Shown here: positions 34,851-47,153 of the stretch, in pieces
How positions within the stretch are numbered: position 1 is the first letter of the stretch
How the letters are laid out: every line of letters begins with the position of its first letter
NCBI GenBank assembly: GCA_963930775.1
Contig: OZ005697.1
Location: forward strand, 7,772,292 to 7,836,291
From: Cliona cf. orientalis
Lineage: Eukaryota; Porifera; Demospongiae; Clionaida; Clionaidae
Direction of reading: 5' to 3'
DNA: 64,000 nt
Notes under the pieces: model-generated
Database searches by the model: none
What the model was told of the DNA's origin: nothing
The model's input: only the letters and a program-made list of their open reading frames with translations
Made by a program: the position numbers and the translations under genes

Positions 34851-35167
34851 TTAGACCGCGTTGTTGACTGCGTTTTGGAGTTCAATGGCTACTTGACCGA
34901 GTTGACTGTCATCAAGGAGTTCATAGAGACCCTCCCAGGTGGCAGGATAGTGGCGGGGAGGGTGGTCCAGCCAGTGAGAGAGAACAGCCTCACAACACTC
35001 CTCATCGTCCATTCTCTTAGCCCACACCGCAAGCTGCTGCCTGGGAACCACCAAGTTGCCGATCTTTCTCCACTTGTGCATGATGGACTGCTTTAGTCGG
35101 AACTTGTTCACCTCTCCTCTCTCATTCCTCCACCTGATGACAGTGAGGTTGGCAGATGTGGGCTTAG
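34851..35167 (-). CDS. Roc-COR gene last exon: Death domain
   Basis: Encodes 105 residues to the TAA stop. Death-domain landmarks in order: HKWRKIGNLVVPRQQLAVWA, the acidic DDEECCEAVLSHWL, then YPATWEGLYELLDDSQLG and IELQNAV, matching the W..LG..L / C...L..WL / TW..L...L pattern. An Ig- or UPA-like spacer is not seen before it. Confidence 0.85.
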
Positions 35168-38100
35168 CTGTAGATACAGAATGTTAAGTGAAGATCCTTC
35201 CATGATTACGCTAACAGAAATAGTGCTCACGGATTTCATCTTTGGTGCTTCTAATGTAAGTGTACTCGGCAATGTGGGGCAAATTAGAGCCTGCAATGAC
35301 AAGGGCAAGTCTCAGTATAAAAACACGTTACAACATTATTATTTGGGACCAGGTTGCTGGAATGCATACATGCATGAGCCACTATAGTTAGGGATGGGGT
35401 ACAGCCATCCACAATCACCACATTCCACCAAAATTTAATAGTACATGTACTAATATGGAATAATTGATAGTTTGTAACTCTGGCAGCTAAAAGCCAGTGA
35501 CCAACAGGCAGTTGTGCTAGCTACCTTTAGCTGCATTAGTACCTGGTGACGTTGAAGCAGTAGCTGCCATTCGACCAGTAGGGGGAAAAGCACTTGATGT
35601 GGGCCCTGATAAAAATCGCAAGTCAGAATGAGCCACTCCAAAAGATGCTATGAAATCATGCATGGGTTGAAGTCAGATTAACTCCATTATTATGCAATAG
35701 TGTAAAGATCTTATACCTTCAGGATAAGATATGTCTCCAGTACTTAAAACACCATATTCAGCAATGTGTTGCAAATGAGCATCTGCTATAGAACAGACAT
35801 ACAATTTCATGTGAATAAAATAAATAGCATATCCACCATAGTAAATTTGAGCATGACAGAAACTCACTGTCACAAGGGACATCTGGTGCATTGGCTGGTG
35901 AAGTAGTAGCTCTCAGTGATGAAGCAGAGACACCTAGTCCTGCAATAGAAAGCTGATTATAACCTAAGGTATAGTGCATAGTATTACAGAAAAGTATTGT
36001 GACAGTCAAAACATTAATATTCAAGCCAGTTACATAAGGTGCACATGCAATATAACATGTTACATGATTTCTCCCCACCTTGCAATGGTGATACTAGGTG
36101 TCCAGCTGCAGTCTGCAATTGACCAGTGGAGGGCAACACACCCCTACCTAGAACATCAGCAACAGATAGCTTATAGCTACATGCTAGTGATGACAAAATT
36201 AGTTACCTTCACTGAGCAGAGATTGAGAGACAGCAGGTGGATTAGCTGAAGGTGGAAAAGCTGGTGTTTCTATGAAAGTCAAAATACAATACATCATAAT
36301 ACTTCCTATAGTGTTAAATTAGAACATAGAAAATTATTGCATACCTCGATCAAACCAGATTGTAGACCTTTCATTAAGAGCATTAGACTCTGAGGTTTCA
36401 ACACATGTACAGGTACTGCCCGTCCCACTCTCCTGCACTAGCGCAGCATGGCGGTCACTCTGAGGCAGCGAAGCAGGATCTCCATGGCAACAACAAAACA
36501 CACCCACCTCTGGCCGATCGTTTGAGTAGCGAAGCTTTTCCGAGGCAGCCTCTATTCCAGCTAGAATCTCCTTTCGAATAATGGGGCACATCTCACGGCA
36601 GACTGAGGCTTTCGTTTTGAATGCAACGTGAACCTCAAAGAAGTAGAAGGCATCGATCAAGGTGACGAGGCAAGAATGCTTGGGAAGACGAAACGTGACG
36701 CAATTGCGAGCGACAAGAATGACCTTCTTATTCAAGTGCTGAATGCTCCACTTGGACTGCTTCATCAGGTGGACCACAAGGCAACAGAAGACTCCAGCAC
36801 GTCGACACCCACAAGGAAAGAGAAAGAGAAGAGGAGCAGCTGCTGAGGAGAAGACTCGATGTTTCTCAAGCTCTTCTCGGGACAGAACATCCAAGAGAGC
36901 TGGCATGAAATACTCATCTACCCCTGTGACCTCTACTAACAAAGGCTCAAGAGGAACTACCACTAGCTGATTCTGCAGCAGCTTCAAAAGCTGTGGAGAC
37001 TCAAAAATGCCCTTCTCGAAATGCTTGCAGGTGCCATTCATGAACTCTTCGGTGACTACACCTTCGTAGCAAAAACGCATCCAGTTGCCCCTCCGTGAAG
37101 AAGGCCTACCATGTCGTAGCAAGTATCCCTCCTGCACTAGATCAGAAACATTATCAAGAGGGACCTGGGAATCGACAAAGACCACCTCAGGAAGGGTGGA
37201 GGAATACTTGATGACATTCAGCCCATTGAAGAACTTCAGAGCTGCATCAAAAGATCTCTCGGTGAAGCCAAGGGTGTTGGCTATTTTAACACACTGCTCC
37301 CTACTAAGCACCCTCTTCCCTAGCTTCTTTGCTAGCCCTTGAATGAGAAGCTCTAGGATGAACCACCAGATAGGAACCTTCACCTCTTTGCCCTGCTTAG
37401 ACTTTTCAACATCCACACGAATATTTGCAGCAACTTCTTTATCAAAGTCGTGAGGATCAATTGTGTTGACAGGGCGGAGCAAGCTTTCCATACCTTCGTA
37501 AAACACTAAGTGTGGCTTGAGCTCAGGCCCAAAGATCTTGAGAAGCTTTTCATTCTTTTCTTCTATGCTCTCTGAACACTCATGGGCTTTATCGCGATGA
37601 GTTCCAATTACGATGATGTCTGGAACTTCATCACTCGATCGAGAAAGCAAAGAGCTGGTAAGGCACTTGATCTGCTCAGTGGTGGTGAGGTGTGTGGAGG
37701 ACTTCTTGCTCACACACTGGCCATCCTGATAGTACTCATCGGGAGGATGGTCGTCCAGCCTGTCGGACAGCCGAGACACAATGATGACCGAGGAGACATC
37801 GTGAATGAAGAGTGGAAGTAGCTCGTGGAACTGGGGCTGGCCTCCGCTGTCGGTGAAGTAGATCCACACGGAGCTCATGAGCTCATCTTCCTCCTCCATA
37901 GTGAGCTCTTCCCCTGCAATCAGCTTCTCGAGTGAGGCAAGCAAAGACTCTACCATCTCATCTAAAGCAGCTGCCTCATTCTTGGAACTAGAGGACCCAA
38001 GCTCGCCCTTGGCCTTGCCACTAGAAGACGATTTGCCTGCCATGGCAGCTAACCTGCTTGTAGCGGTAGAGCTGGTAGCTACCATTCCAGCGGCTGCAGC

Positions 38101-39091
38101 TGTCATGGACCCCTCAAGGAGCTCAAGATAATCATTCAACTCAGGAGGGATTTCCACTCCGTGCTTTTTGGCATTTTTGCGGATGAATCGGGCTATCATA
38201 GGGAGCAGCTTGTCGGAGCTCACCTCCTTCCACTTCCCACGCAGCTTGTGAAAGAGAGATGAAGAGACGGACCTAATCTTGATGGGGTGCTCGGCACAGA
38301 TGGTGCTGGTGCGGGCGTCAGGTGGCTTCCTGCCCATCAGAAGACACTTCAAGCACGTCTTGCCCACTCCTGGAGTGCCGACCATAAGGGCGATGAAATT
38401 GTTGAGCAAGACGTAGCCCTGCTTTAGGGCATCTTCAAGGATTTTTTGAGCCTCAATTGCTGCACAAGTTACATTTGTAATTGAGATGGAGAATTGTCGT
38501 CAATTTACAAGAGTGTTGACCACAACATAGCTAATTACGTACATATCTACCAACCTATCCAAAACAAAAGGTGAGACATAATCTTTAAAGAAGCGAAATA
38601 TGAGGCCACTAAAGTACTGCAAAAAGAGTATCTCTCTTTTAAAGCGGGAGCGTGTCCTTGGTGGGTAGCTATTAAAAAATATCAAAATTACTAAAAGTGG
38701 GAGAAAATTTCTAAAAATAGTAATTTTGGTCCAAAATCAGGATGTTCTTAGGAAAACAATACAGAGATCGAATTAAGAGGTAAAAACATGTATATCTACT
38801 GTATAGCCGGAAACTTTGGCGGGGAATTAAATTTGGCAGTTTCGCAGACTATATCACAACCGTCAAATTAAAATCCGCCAAAATTTCCTACTCGCATATA
38901 ATTATACGTATGCCGATCCCATACCGAACCGCCAAGTTTAAATCCGCTAATATTCTTGCATTAGCGATTTTGGGCTCAACCGCCATATTTAATTCCCACC
39001 AATATTTCCAGCTATACGGTATATCCTTGAAGGGTATATACACCTCATTCATTATTATAAGACTATACTAAAACGAGAAGGCCACTTGTAA

Positions 39092-39147
<56 letters not shown>

Positions 39148-42100
39148 CGGGAGTTGCTGCTTACCTTCTTTGTCAGCTGCTTCTTTCTCGGCTGGTGGCT
39201 GCTCGTTTTCTTGTGGCACTGCAAGGTATACAATATTCCTGAGGTAAATCATAATACTATTTTTAATGTAATAAAGTAACGTTTGAACCTAGCTTTGTGT
39301 GAAATTTGTTAATACGGAAATGGTCATCAACTGAACAAAGCAAGGAATGTGCGGTACATATTGGCAGTAATCAAATTTGGTAATTGGGTCAAAAGTAACT
39401 ATAATGAATAAGCGAGAGCTTTTTAAGAGCGGTGCTCCATTATTAATTTTACAAGGGATTCCCACCCCCAATGCTGGCTATTATTACTTCTTTGTTGCCT
39501 AATAAAGCCCCCTCCCCAAACACAAACTCATATCTATACCCCCGCTTTAGTGACTTCTCTATAAAAGTCATAATCTGTGTACATGAGGTAGAAAAGGGGG
39601 AGAGGTTGCCTATTCCCACTACATGAATGATTGTATAGCCATAGTACGTCCCTTGCCATGGCATATGATTTAGTGTATTGGTTCGTAGTACATGGGGATA
39701 TCCTCTAAGGTTTGTAGGATAGATTACAAAGAAAATTTGATAATCATCATAATACGTAATACCATGATAATGCATGTGAACAATAGTACAATCAATAAAT
39801 AATATGATTGGTGACCTTTACCAAATGGCAGCATACAGTGGTATAACAGTGCAAGCTAATCAATTGGGCAATCAACATTCACAGGGATCATAGGCAGCAT
39901 TATTAGGTTTAAAATTAAGCACTCCATTTGATAATATTCATTGTACTTGTGTAATTATATCAAAAGCAAACCTTGGTTTAATTTTGCTTCGTGTTCAGTT
40001 GCTTGAGTCTCATATTTCTCGACATTCTCCTTCCACACCCGGATATTTCTCCTTGTCTGCTCTAGTTCAGATGATGGGGCGTCAGTAATCTGCCCCAACA
40101 TCTCCAGCCTCTGTTTAAAGAGAACATGAACACATCACTACCACTTCAACAACTACCATCATAACACAATCACTAATGGGAGGGCCAACAAATTTAATTA
40201 ATACACTAAGTTAACGTATGTACATGTCCACTGTACTGTATTCCTCCACTTGAAACAGCAAGCTAACAACTACACCACAATACACACACAGACAAACTGA
40301 CAAGAGTGTTTGTATGGGATACTAAAATGGAGAGTAGCTAATGTGCACAGAGCACAGGGATGTGTGTCTACTGTAGGTGCAGCTGGTTTCAAGCTGAGCA
40401 TGTACTCCATTATTCCAGCTAGCACAGCTGGTAAAGAGCACCTACCATACATACTGCAGACATAAGGTGACAACTACAGAGCTAGCCACTGTCACTGGAG
40501 TCAGTCATGAAGCAGTCTAGTCAGGCTAAGAGACACCTCAGCACTTTGCTCCCTACATGCTTTCAACATGTAGACTAGTTGTGGTTTTATGTTCAAAACA
40601 TAAGTAGCTTTTCTATTAATTCTGACAATAACATTGTGTCAGGTATCAGTGGATCACTAGTTCACAGACTAACAGTCCCTGACAGCATACAAGGTCTAAG
40701 ATGTTGTTTAATAATTTAGCGCAACAAGCATGACACAACATACTCAAATGCACGCTGACTGACACACTACAGTTTATCTCAAACCTACCTCGGCCATGCA
40801 TGTTGTGGTACATTTCACAACCCAACCCTCATTCAGGTAACAGATGAATGGGAGTCAGTGAGCACCAATTAGGACACACTTAGTGCATGGCTTCTCAATG
40901 TTCACAACTACCATACATACACTCCATAGTCTACCTCACACACCAGTACTTACCAGTTCCTGGGCTCTTTGGCCTGTCTGTGCATCTGCCTTTCTCTGTA
41001 AGCAATGAGAGAGAAAGAGATCGAGTATGAATGATGATGTGTAGGTTGACCAAAGTAGCTATGTAATTCTATAATTGAGGAGGTAAGGTCAGTAGCTACT
41101 GCGGTGGCTTTACCACTTATTTCATGGCATCTATTACATCACGGACACTTCCATGCAACAAGAGACACCCAACCATGTCTTCCATGGGCAAGCAACTGGA
41201 AGCACATTTATAAATTGACAAGCTTTGTGCATTTACAATCTGATAATTATATGGGAAGGTACAGATGTATGTAAGTCAACCACAAAACAAGGAGAGGATT
41301 AAATCTACTAGTGATCATGTACACCCTAGTAGCAGCCACTTTTCATACTGATCTGTACATAATACATACAGAGGGGTGTGGTTTGTTAATTATCATAAAG
41401 TGAGTGCTAGCATGAGATAGGGGAATTCCCCTCCCACACTCTCCAACATGTGACTGGTCCAAATCAGCCATAATGGATGGTGAGGGTGTGACATGTTAAT
41501 GACCAGAACACAGCCTCCCACGGATTACCACACACCTAATGCATCCATAATCACAACAGCGGAGTAGATGCACACAGAATATTAAAGGCATTGTGTCCAT
41601 GCATAAGGTGTAATTGCTTTTTAATGAGATCATTAGTTCAAATATTCAATTAAAGTGGGCACAGGAAGTATGGGCACTCCCAATATCACGGTATAGTCCA
41701 CAGATTCTGAAGTACGCGGAGATCAAACACATGCAGCATAAAAGACATTCGCGACGGTCGAGTTGAGAAGCCTGCAATCTTCGGTTATGGACGGCTATAC
41801 TATAGAGTAAGAATACTGATAAGTATAGGATCGAGAGCCTACACGATGCCTAGAAAGTCAAACGCCCAGCAGAAAGAGCCTCAGCGGGCTGATTTGAATA
41901 TACACGAGAACTTATCAGCCATCCGCCACGCTCAGTGTTCATTTACCGCGTGGGCGCGTGCGGCTTCAATTAGCAGGCAATCAGCACTTATAGCATGACA
42001 CAATGCCTTTAATGTAAAAACACGCCCACTAATTAATATTATGTATAACCATGACATGTAAAATTAATTAACATGTGACCATACTGCACTGCAATAATGC

Positions 42101-45100
42101 TCAGTTCATGGCAAACAACAGCTTCGATTAATATGATCATCACATCAATTTTTTCTGTCTTACCTGTCTTGAGGTTGCCAGATCTCTCTTTGTCTGAGTG
42201 ATCTCCATCTCCCTGGAGAGCACCCTCCTCTCTTCTTCATTACTGGCCCGGCTCAGTTTACCCCAGAGTTCACGTGCTTCCTGCATATGAGGATTGGCAA
42301 GAACCACACCCACCCACTCTCACTCATGACTAGTCTAGCCAGCTATAGACCCCTCCACTAATTTCCACATGCACACACTTTACAGTCCTCATAGTCAACA
42401 AACTCAAACAAGACTAGCTCATCAACAACTTACATACCTGATCCAATCTTCCACATTCACGCTGCAAACAATGAGATATACTACAATCATCACTCTGATT
42501 ACAAACTATCAAGTAAGTAAAAACATAGCAGCATAGGAATACACAACATTAACACTCTACACACATGAACAGTGTTAGGCCTACAACTAGGCATTCAGCC
42601 TCCCCAGCCAATAATCTCAACACCAACTACAACGGAGGCCAACTAACTAGCTACTTAGGACAATAATCTGACTTACATAATGGCGATAGTTTTCTTTCTG
42701 CAATGAGAGAAACAGTCATAAGCATAATACATGTCATTGTACATACTTTTTACACACAGATTAGAGCTCTATAGAGCACATACCCACGCGCTCTGTAGCC
42801 ACTGTAGCGTAGTATTGCAACACTCTGAGGCATGCATGTAGCTGTTTCATGACGTGATAACCCTTTCCAACACCATGCTTGAGCATGCGCAGTCGCATCC
42901 ACATACTATTATGCTAAAAGAGTGGGTGTGGTCGATAAACCACAGGCATGCTGAACAGAAAATGCACGATTTGTAGTACTAGTAAGCCTTTTTTAGAAAT
43001 TCGAAGCGCGTACAAACCCGATATCTACTGATTGGCTGTGCTTACAGCACGCACGGACGCCTAGAACTCGAGATCTGGCGATTTTCGTGCCGACGACAAC
43101 GACGATAACAGACGGACAAACCGATTGCTTTACCCCTTGCGCATGTGTGCGGGGTAATAATGTCATGATACATGTAGCTAGGCTAGTCATTGTTGAGGAG
43201 GGCCTTCACTCATGCACCCAACTGTTTATGCACGGTGTGACTAGGGTGGATGTGTGTGGCAAATCCAGGCCAAGTCCACATAACAAAGATACACCTCCAT
43301 GGAGGAAGAGCATTATGCCCTAATTAGTGATGCTTTAGGGAAACCTTATTAATGTCCAAACATGTAGCTGATTAAATCCTAGTGATATTGAAGAGGGTGA
43401 ATAATAAAATATGCTGACTCCAAAATATCCAATTATATTTTTATACATGAAAGAGGTAACTAAATTCATCAATAATTCTCGATCACAAAGTATTCAGTAT
43501 TCAGTAAAATTAATAGCTATATAAATGGTGGTGTATCCTTGTTCTGAATTTGCACGTGGTCAATATGGGAAAAGCTAGTCATAAAACACCAATGTCAAGA
43601 GATGGAGGGGTTGAAAGAGCACAGTGAAATAACAAAGCACATGCTACATGGCTCATTAAAACCCCTCCCTCTGATAAAGACGTAATTCTTAGCGTCATGA
43701 CTAGGTTGAGTTATGCCACTCACGACAGCCAATGTACTAAACAAAATATGTCCCTCATCATAAATGTGGAGCATAATCACTTAGATCCATTAAGAAGCAC
43801 TGTGTATCATAACAATATCTTACCACATGATGCTTCCACTCTGGATCATTTTTAAACACTTCCTGCAAAAGGAATAAGGAACAGAGCACTCATGTCAGTG
43901 TCAGCTCAAGGCATCTCTAGCTACACACACACAGTCTGGGGGGCCAGCCCCTTCACAAGAGAGAGGAAGGGTCTGGTGTCATGACTAGATGCCAGTTGTT
44001 ATGTAATACTTGTAGTTACGTGGTGTGCAAACCACACTCATGAAGATCTATATAGCACCTGGTTGGTCAGAGCTAATGGTAGGGACAGCCCGAATAAATT
44101 ATTGAACAAGAAAATCTGTCACCTGATTGGTCAGCCTGTGCATTTGGGATAGCCCCATTATATTGGTGATGACATGGAGCAATCTGATTGGGCAGCACTC
44201 CTAGCTGCAGCAGTACAACTCGTGTATAGTCATGACACCAGAGCCTTCCTCTCTTGCGAAGCTGGAAAAAGGGGCTGGCCTGTAATACACAGTGGTAAGT
44301 TGTGCTTCAGGCCTGGCACTTCACTCTGGCTAGCCTGGGCGGCCATAGCCTCGTCCCCAGGCCCTTGAGGGGAAGGAGGAGAAAGGGCCTGGTACACACC
44401 GTTTGCGCATGCGCCAACCTTTCCGTAAAAACGTCTGTAAAAATTTACGTACACTAACCCCTACCACGTGCTGACAAGTAAAATGGTCCATATGCCTACA
44501 GGGGTGGGGATTAAATTACACTATTCAAAGATGTACTCCAGCGTTAACTGGCAGGAAAGAGTGTAGGGGTACACTCTTTCCTGCCAGTGTTACTCGGGAA
44601 ATTGGGGGTTAAAATAGTGTGGGGGTACACAAAGGTCAATGCCCACGTATTACTTGGGAGGAAACAGTGTAGGGGTACACTCTTTCCTGCCAGTATAACG
44701 GGAAAGAAAGAGTGTAGGGGTACACTCTTTCTGGCCAGTTAATATCGGGAAGAGGAGAGTGCAGGGGTACACTCTTTCTTGCCAGTTAATAAGTGGGCAG
44801 AGAAGAGTGCAGGGGTACACTCTTTCTTTCCAGTATTAGTAAAACTCGGGAGAGCAATAGTGTGGGGGTACACTCTTTCTTGTGTTTGCTAGTAATTATT
44901 GCTCTGACAATGTATGCAGCACTGGTGGCCTGCATGCATTCCACTCACTATAGAATTAACCTCAACATTAATGCTTCCAGGATTAATTTTTATGGAAGGA
45001 GTGTACCACGCTGTGATAAAGAAAGAGTGTACCCCTGCACTCTTCCCTCCCTGCTTACTAACTGGCAAGAAAGAGTGTACTCCCACACTATTGCTCTCCC

Positions 45101-46230
45101 GAGTCTAACTACTACTGGAAAGAAAGAGTGTACCCCTGCACTCTTCTCTGCCCACTTATTAACTGGCAAGAAAGAGTGTACCCCCACACTATTACTCTCC
45201 CGAGTTTTACTAATACTGGAAAGAAAGAGTGTACCCCTGCACTCTTCTCTGCCCACTTATTAACTGGCAAGAAAGAGTGTACCCCTGCACTCTTCCCTCC
45301 CTGCTTACTAACTGGCAAGAAAGAGTGTACCCCCACACTATTGCTCTCCCGAGTCTAACTACTACTGGAAAGAAAGAGTGTACCCCTGCATTCTTCTCTG
45401 CCTGCTTATTAACTGGCAAGAAAGAGTGTACCCCTGCACTCTCATCTTCCCTGGCCACACTCTTTACACTCTTTCTTTCCAGTATTAGTTAGACTCGGGA
45501 GAGCAATAGTGTGGGGGTACACTCTTTCCCGTTATACTGGCAGGAAAGAGTGTACCCCTACACTGTTTCCTCCCAGTAATACACAGGCATTGACCTTTTT
45601 GAACCCCCACACTATTTTAACCCCCAATTTCCCGAGTAACACTGGCAGGAAAGAGTGTACCCCTACACTCTTTCCTGCCAGTTAACGCTGGAGTAAATCT
45701 TTGAATATGTATAGATTCTACCTATAGAATACGGAATGACCTTCTGACCTTCGCACTAGCGCTCATGCTAAACGGGCGCCTACTTTCTTTGGAGTCCTTC
45801 ATTGATCGATATGGCAAAGTCCCTTGAGCTCCCTCGAAGTCTCACTCTAAACTCGAACCGTTTAAGCCTGCCAAAGGAGTTAAGGTCAAAGGGCAAGTAT
45901 ACTAGGAAATATCCAATCCCCTAAGATTCTTAGTAGGGTAACGGAGCATGCGCAAACAGTGTGTACCAGGCCCTTTCTCCTTCTCCCCCTCAAAGGGCCT
46001 AGGGACGAGGCTAGGCGGCCACCCCACAGCTAGGAATCAGCTACAGCAACCTCTTCTAATGCAGCTAGCTACTCACTGGAAACTGCACTCATGCAGCATG
46101 TACTGACTAGATGGAGATAGTGTAAGTATTATTATTAAAACTATGGTTAGAAATTTCAGTGACTCACCATACATCTCGCATCAAAAGCCTCCTTGTTCCA
46201 AGAAGATAATTTGTCATGTTTGTTCGCCAT
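34851..46230 (-). CDS. Coiled-coil / Roc-COR GTPase / Death-domain protein
   Basis: Complete 15-exon gene, predicted 1108 residues. Exons: 46230-46168, 43862-43824, 42697-42677, 42461-42438, 42280-42164, 40995-40954, 40110-39972, 39218-39165, 38459-36345, 36269-36207, 36147-36079, 35939-35868, 35785-35717, 35647-35525, 35167-34851. Total coding length is 3327 bases, in frame, ending TAA. Residues 1-166 are charged and helical (EEERRVLSREMEITQTKRDL), a likely coiled coil. Residues 194-201 are the P-loop GTPGVGKT, about 370-374 the DSGGQ switch, about 453-456 THRD, the G4 form typical of Roc domains. A COR-like module follows (about 528-850). A Ser/Pro-rich linker leads to a Death domain (about 1028-1105). 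The Roc-COR-Death order is that of DAPK1 without its kinase. A role in cell-death or immune signalling is inferred from the domains. Confidence 0.88.
35525..36269 (-). CDS. Roc-COR gene linker exons 10-14
   Basis: Five small exons of 63, 69, 72, 69 and 123 bases, all phase 1 at both ends, so each could be skipped without a frameshift. They encode Ser/Thr/Pro/Ala-rich sequence with loosely repeated motifs (AFPPSANPPAVSQ, VLPSTGQLQTAAG, AFPPTGRMAATAS). Likely a flexible, possibly alternatively spliced spacer. Confidence 0.72.
36345..38459 (-). CDS. Roc-COR gene exon 9: GTPase and COR-like modules
   Basis: One 2115-base exon. It opens AIEAQKILEDALKQGYVLLN and runs through the P-loop. A Ser/Ala-rich insertion of about 60 residues separates the nucleotide-binding start from the switch WIYFTDSGGQPQFHELLPLF. 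The segment VPIWWFILELLIQGLAKKL begins a winged-helix-like COR start; FMPALLDVL and APLLFLFPCG are further family blocks. The tail before the splice site ends ERSTIWFDR, as in other invertebrate members. Confidence 0.9.
38812..39019. mobile_element. MITE, TIR TATAGCCGGAAACTTTGGCG
   Basis: 208 bp with inverted ends TATAGCCGGAAACTTTGGCG and CACCAATATTTCCAGCTATA and internal GGGAATTAAATTTGGC / ATTTAATTCCC. It is in the intron before the GTPase exon. Confidence 0.7.
39092..39146 (+). repeat. (GA)n microsatellite
   Basis: About 50 bases of AG dinucleotides, ending 19 bases downstream (in the direction of transcription) of the donor of Roc-COR exon 8. Confidence 0.95.
39165..46230 (-). CDS. Roc-COR gene N-terminal coiled-coil exons 1-8
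   Basis: Start ATG at 46230 (MANKHDKLSSWNKEAFDARC). Exons 2-6 are tiny (39, 21, 24, 117 and 42 bases) and all phase 0. Exon 7 (139 bases, RLEMLGQITDAPSSELEQTR onward) shifts to phase 1, and exon 8 encodes VPQENEQPPAEKEAADKE. Every junction has consensus GT/AG. The smallest exons are the least certain individually, but the whole chain stays in frame into the GTPase exon. Confidence 0.78.
42781..43156 (-). mobile_element. MITE, TIR TACCCCGCGCGC family (copy B, inverted)
   Basis: Reverse-orientation partner of 3368-3746. It shares the CGACGACAACGACGATAA stretch, the GATCTGGCGATTTTCGTG block and both ends. It lies in Roc-COR gene intron 2, between exons 43862-43824 and 42697-42677. Confidence 0.7.
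44346..46013. mobile_element. 1.67-kb Mutator-like foldback element (TAGCCTCGTCCCC ends)
   Basis: Ends TAGCCTCGTCCCCAGGCCC and GGGACGAGGCTA are inverted over about 70 bases, including GGGCCTGGTACACAC and GCGCATGCGC blocks. GGCGGCCA flanks both sides (8-base target duplication). A smaller copy with the same ends is at 47971-48441. It lies in intron 1 of the Roc-COR gene, and most of its interior is the satellite palindrome 44522-45708. No transposase is visible. Confidence 0.75.
44522..45708. repeat. 1.19-kb satellite palindrome (AGTGTACCCCTGCACTCTTT units)
   Basis: The left arm (44522 to about 44880) and right arm (about 45015-45708) are reverse complements; the outer 190 bases match almost perfectly. 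Both arms are made of alternating units such as GAAAGAGTGTAGGGGTACAC and AATAGTGTGGGGGTACAC, many themselves palindromic. The right arm has extra tandem copies. A 130-base unique spacer (about 44885-45010) forms the loop. Confidence 0.88.
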
Positions 46231-46404
46231 GATAGTTCTGGATCACTTGCATGTACCTCGGTCACGCCATTACTTCTTCTCTAATAACCCGAATAAACCA
46301 GTAAAATTGAATATTCATATTCAACATCGGAACGCGGAACGCGCAGGGTGGGGTACGGGTCTGGGGACGAGACTAGGCGCGTGGGCACGAGACTAGAACG
46401 CGCC
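46231..46404. promoter_or_regulatory. Shared divergent promoter region
   Basis: 174 bases separate the start codons of the Roc-COR gene (minus) and the B-box/Tudor gene (plus). It is GC-richer on the right, with repeated ACGAGACTAG and CGCGGAACGCG blocks. No TATA box is seen on either side. Confidence 0.55.
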
Positions 46405-46707
46405 ATGAGTGTTGTCTGTGTGAAGTGTGTGTCAGGGAAGGCCTCCCTGGAGTGCTCACAATGCGGCCAAGGTCAGTCTCAACTCCGTAAACTCTTCACT
46501 ACTTCATACCCTCTCTGTCTTGTCGCCCTCACGGGCTGGCGGCGGCTGCTGGGAATTTTGTGCTGTGATTGTTGATGCAGTGTTTGGTGTGGGCGGCTCT
46601 GCTCCACTGTGTGAGGCCTGTTCCAGCGACATACATCAGACGACGTCTGCTCGACATAATATCAAGACTATTGTAAGTGAACCAGCACATACCGTCATAG
46701 ATACCAT

Positions 46708-46742
46708 CTAGCCTCGTCCCCAGCTCTGTTCGAAGAGAGCTG
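46708..46742. mobile_element. Small relic of the TAGCCTCG family
   Basis: CTAGCCTCGTCCCCAGCTCT and AGAGAGCTGGGTACAAGG form an imperfect hairpin in the intron after the second B-box exon. Confidence 0.45.
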
Positions 46743-46855
46743 GGTACAAGGTTAACGGATACCATCAAGCAGAGCTGTATCAATCTATGATAATTTCGTT
46801 ATATACAGGGCAGAATTGACAGCAGTGCAAAGCCAGACATGGTTAAAACATGAGA

Positions 46856-46962
<107 letters not shown>

Positions 46963-47153
46963 TCCCTCCCTCTCAGTCTAATTTTTCTCTGTGCAGTGTG
47001 GTGGTAGTGAGTGGCTTTCTTCAGTGAAGAGATGATTCATCAAGTCCAAGCCAACCGTCAGTTGTTCAAAGAGCAAGTGGAAAAGGCCTTGGATGACTTC
47101 AAACAGCTCCTGGACACCAGACAGGCTATGAGTATTCACACAGTTTAATGCTG

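Noticed and set aside
36628-38131. Several plus-strand frames of 70-85 codons
   Set aside because: Antisense shadows of the long GTPase exon.
44793-45492. Overlapping open frames of up to 156 codons on both strands
   Set aside because: They are translations of the satellite palindrome (repeated KECTPALF-type peptides on one strand and GVHSFLPV on the other), with no coding signature.
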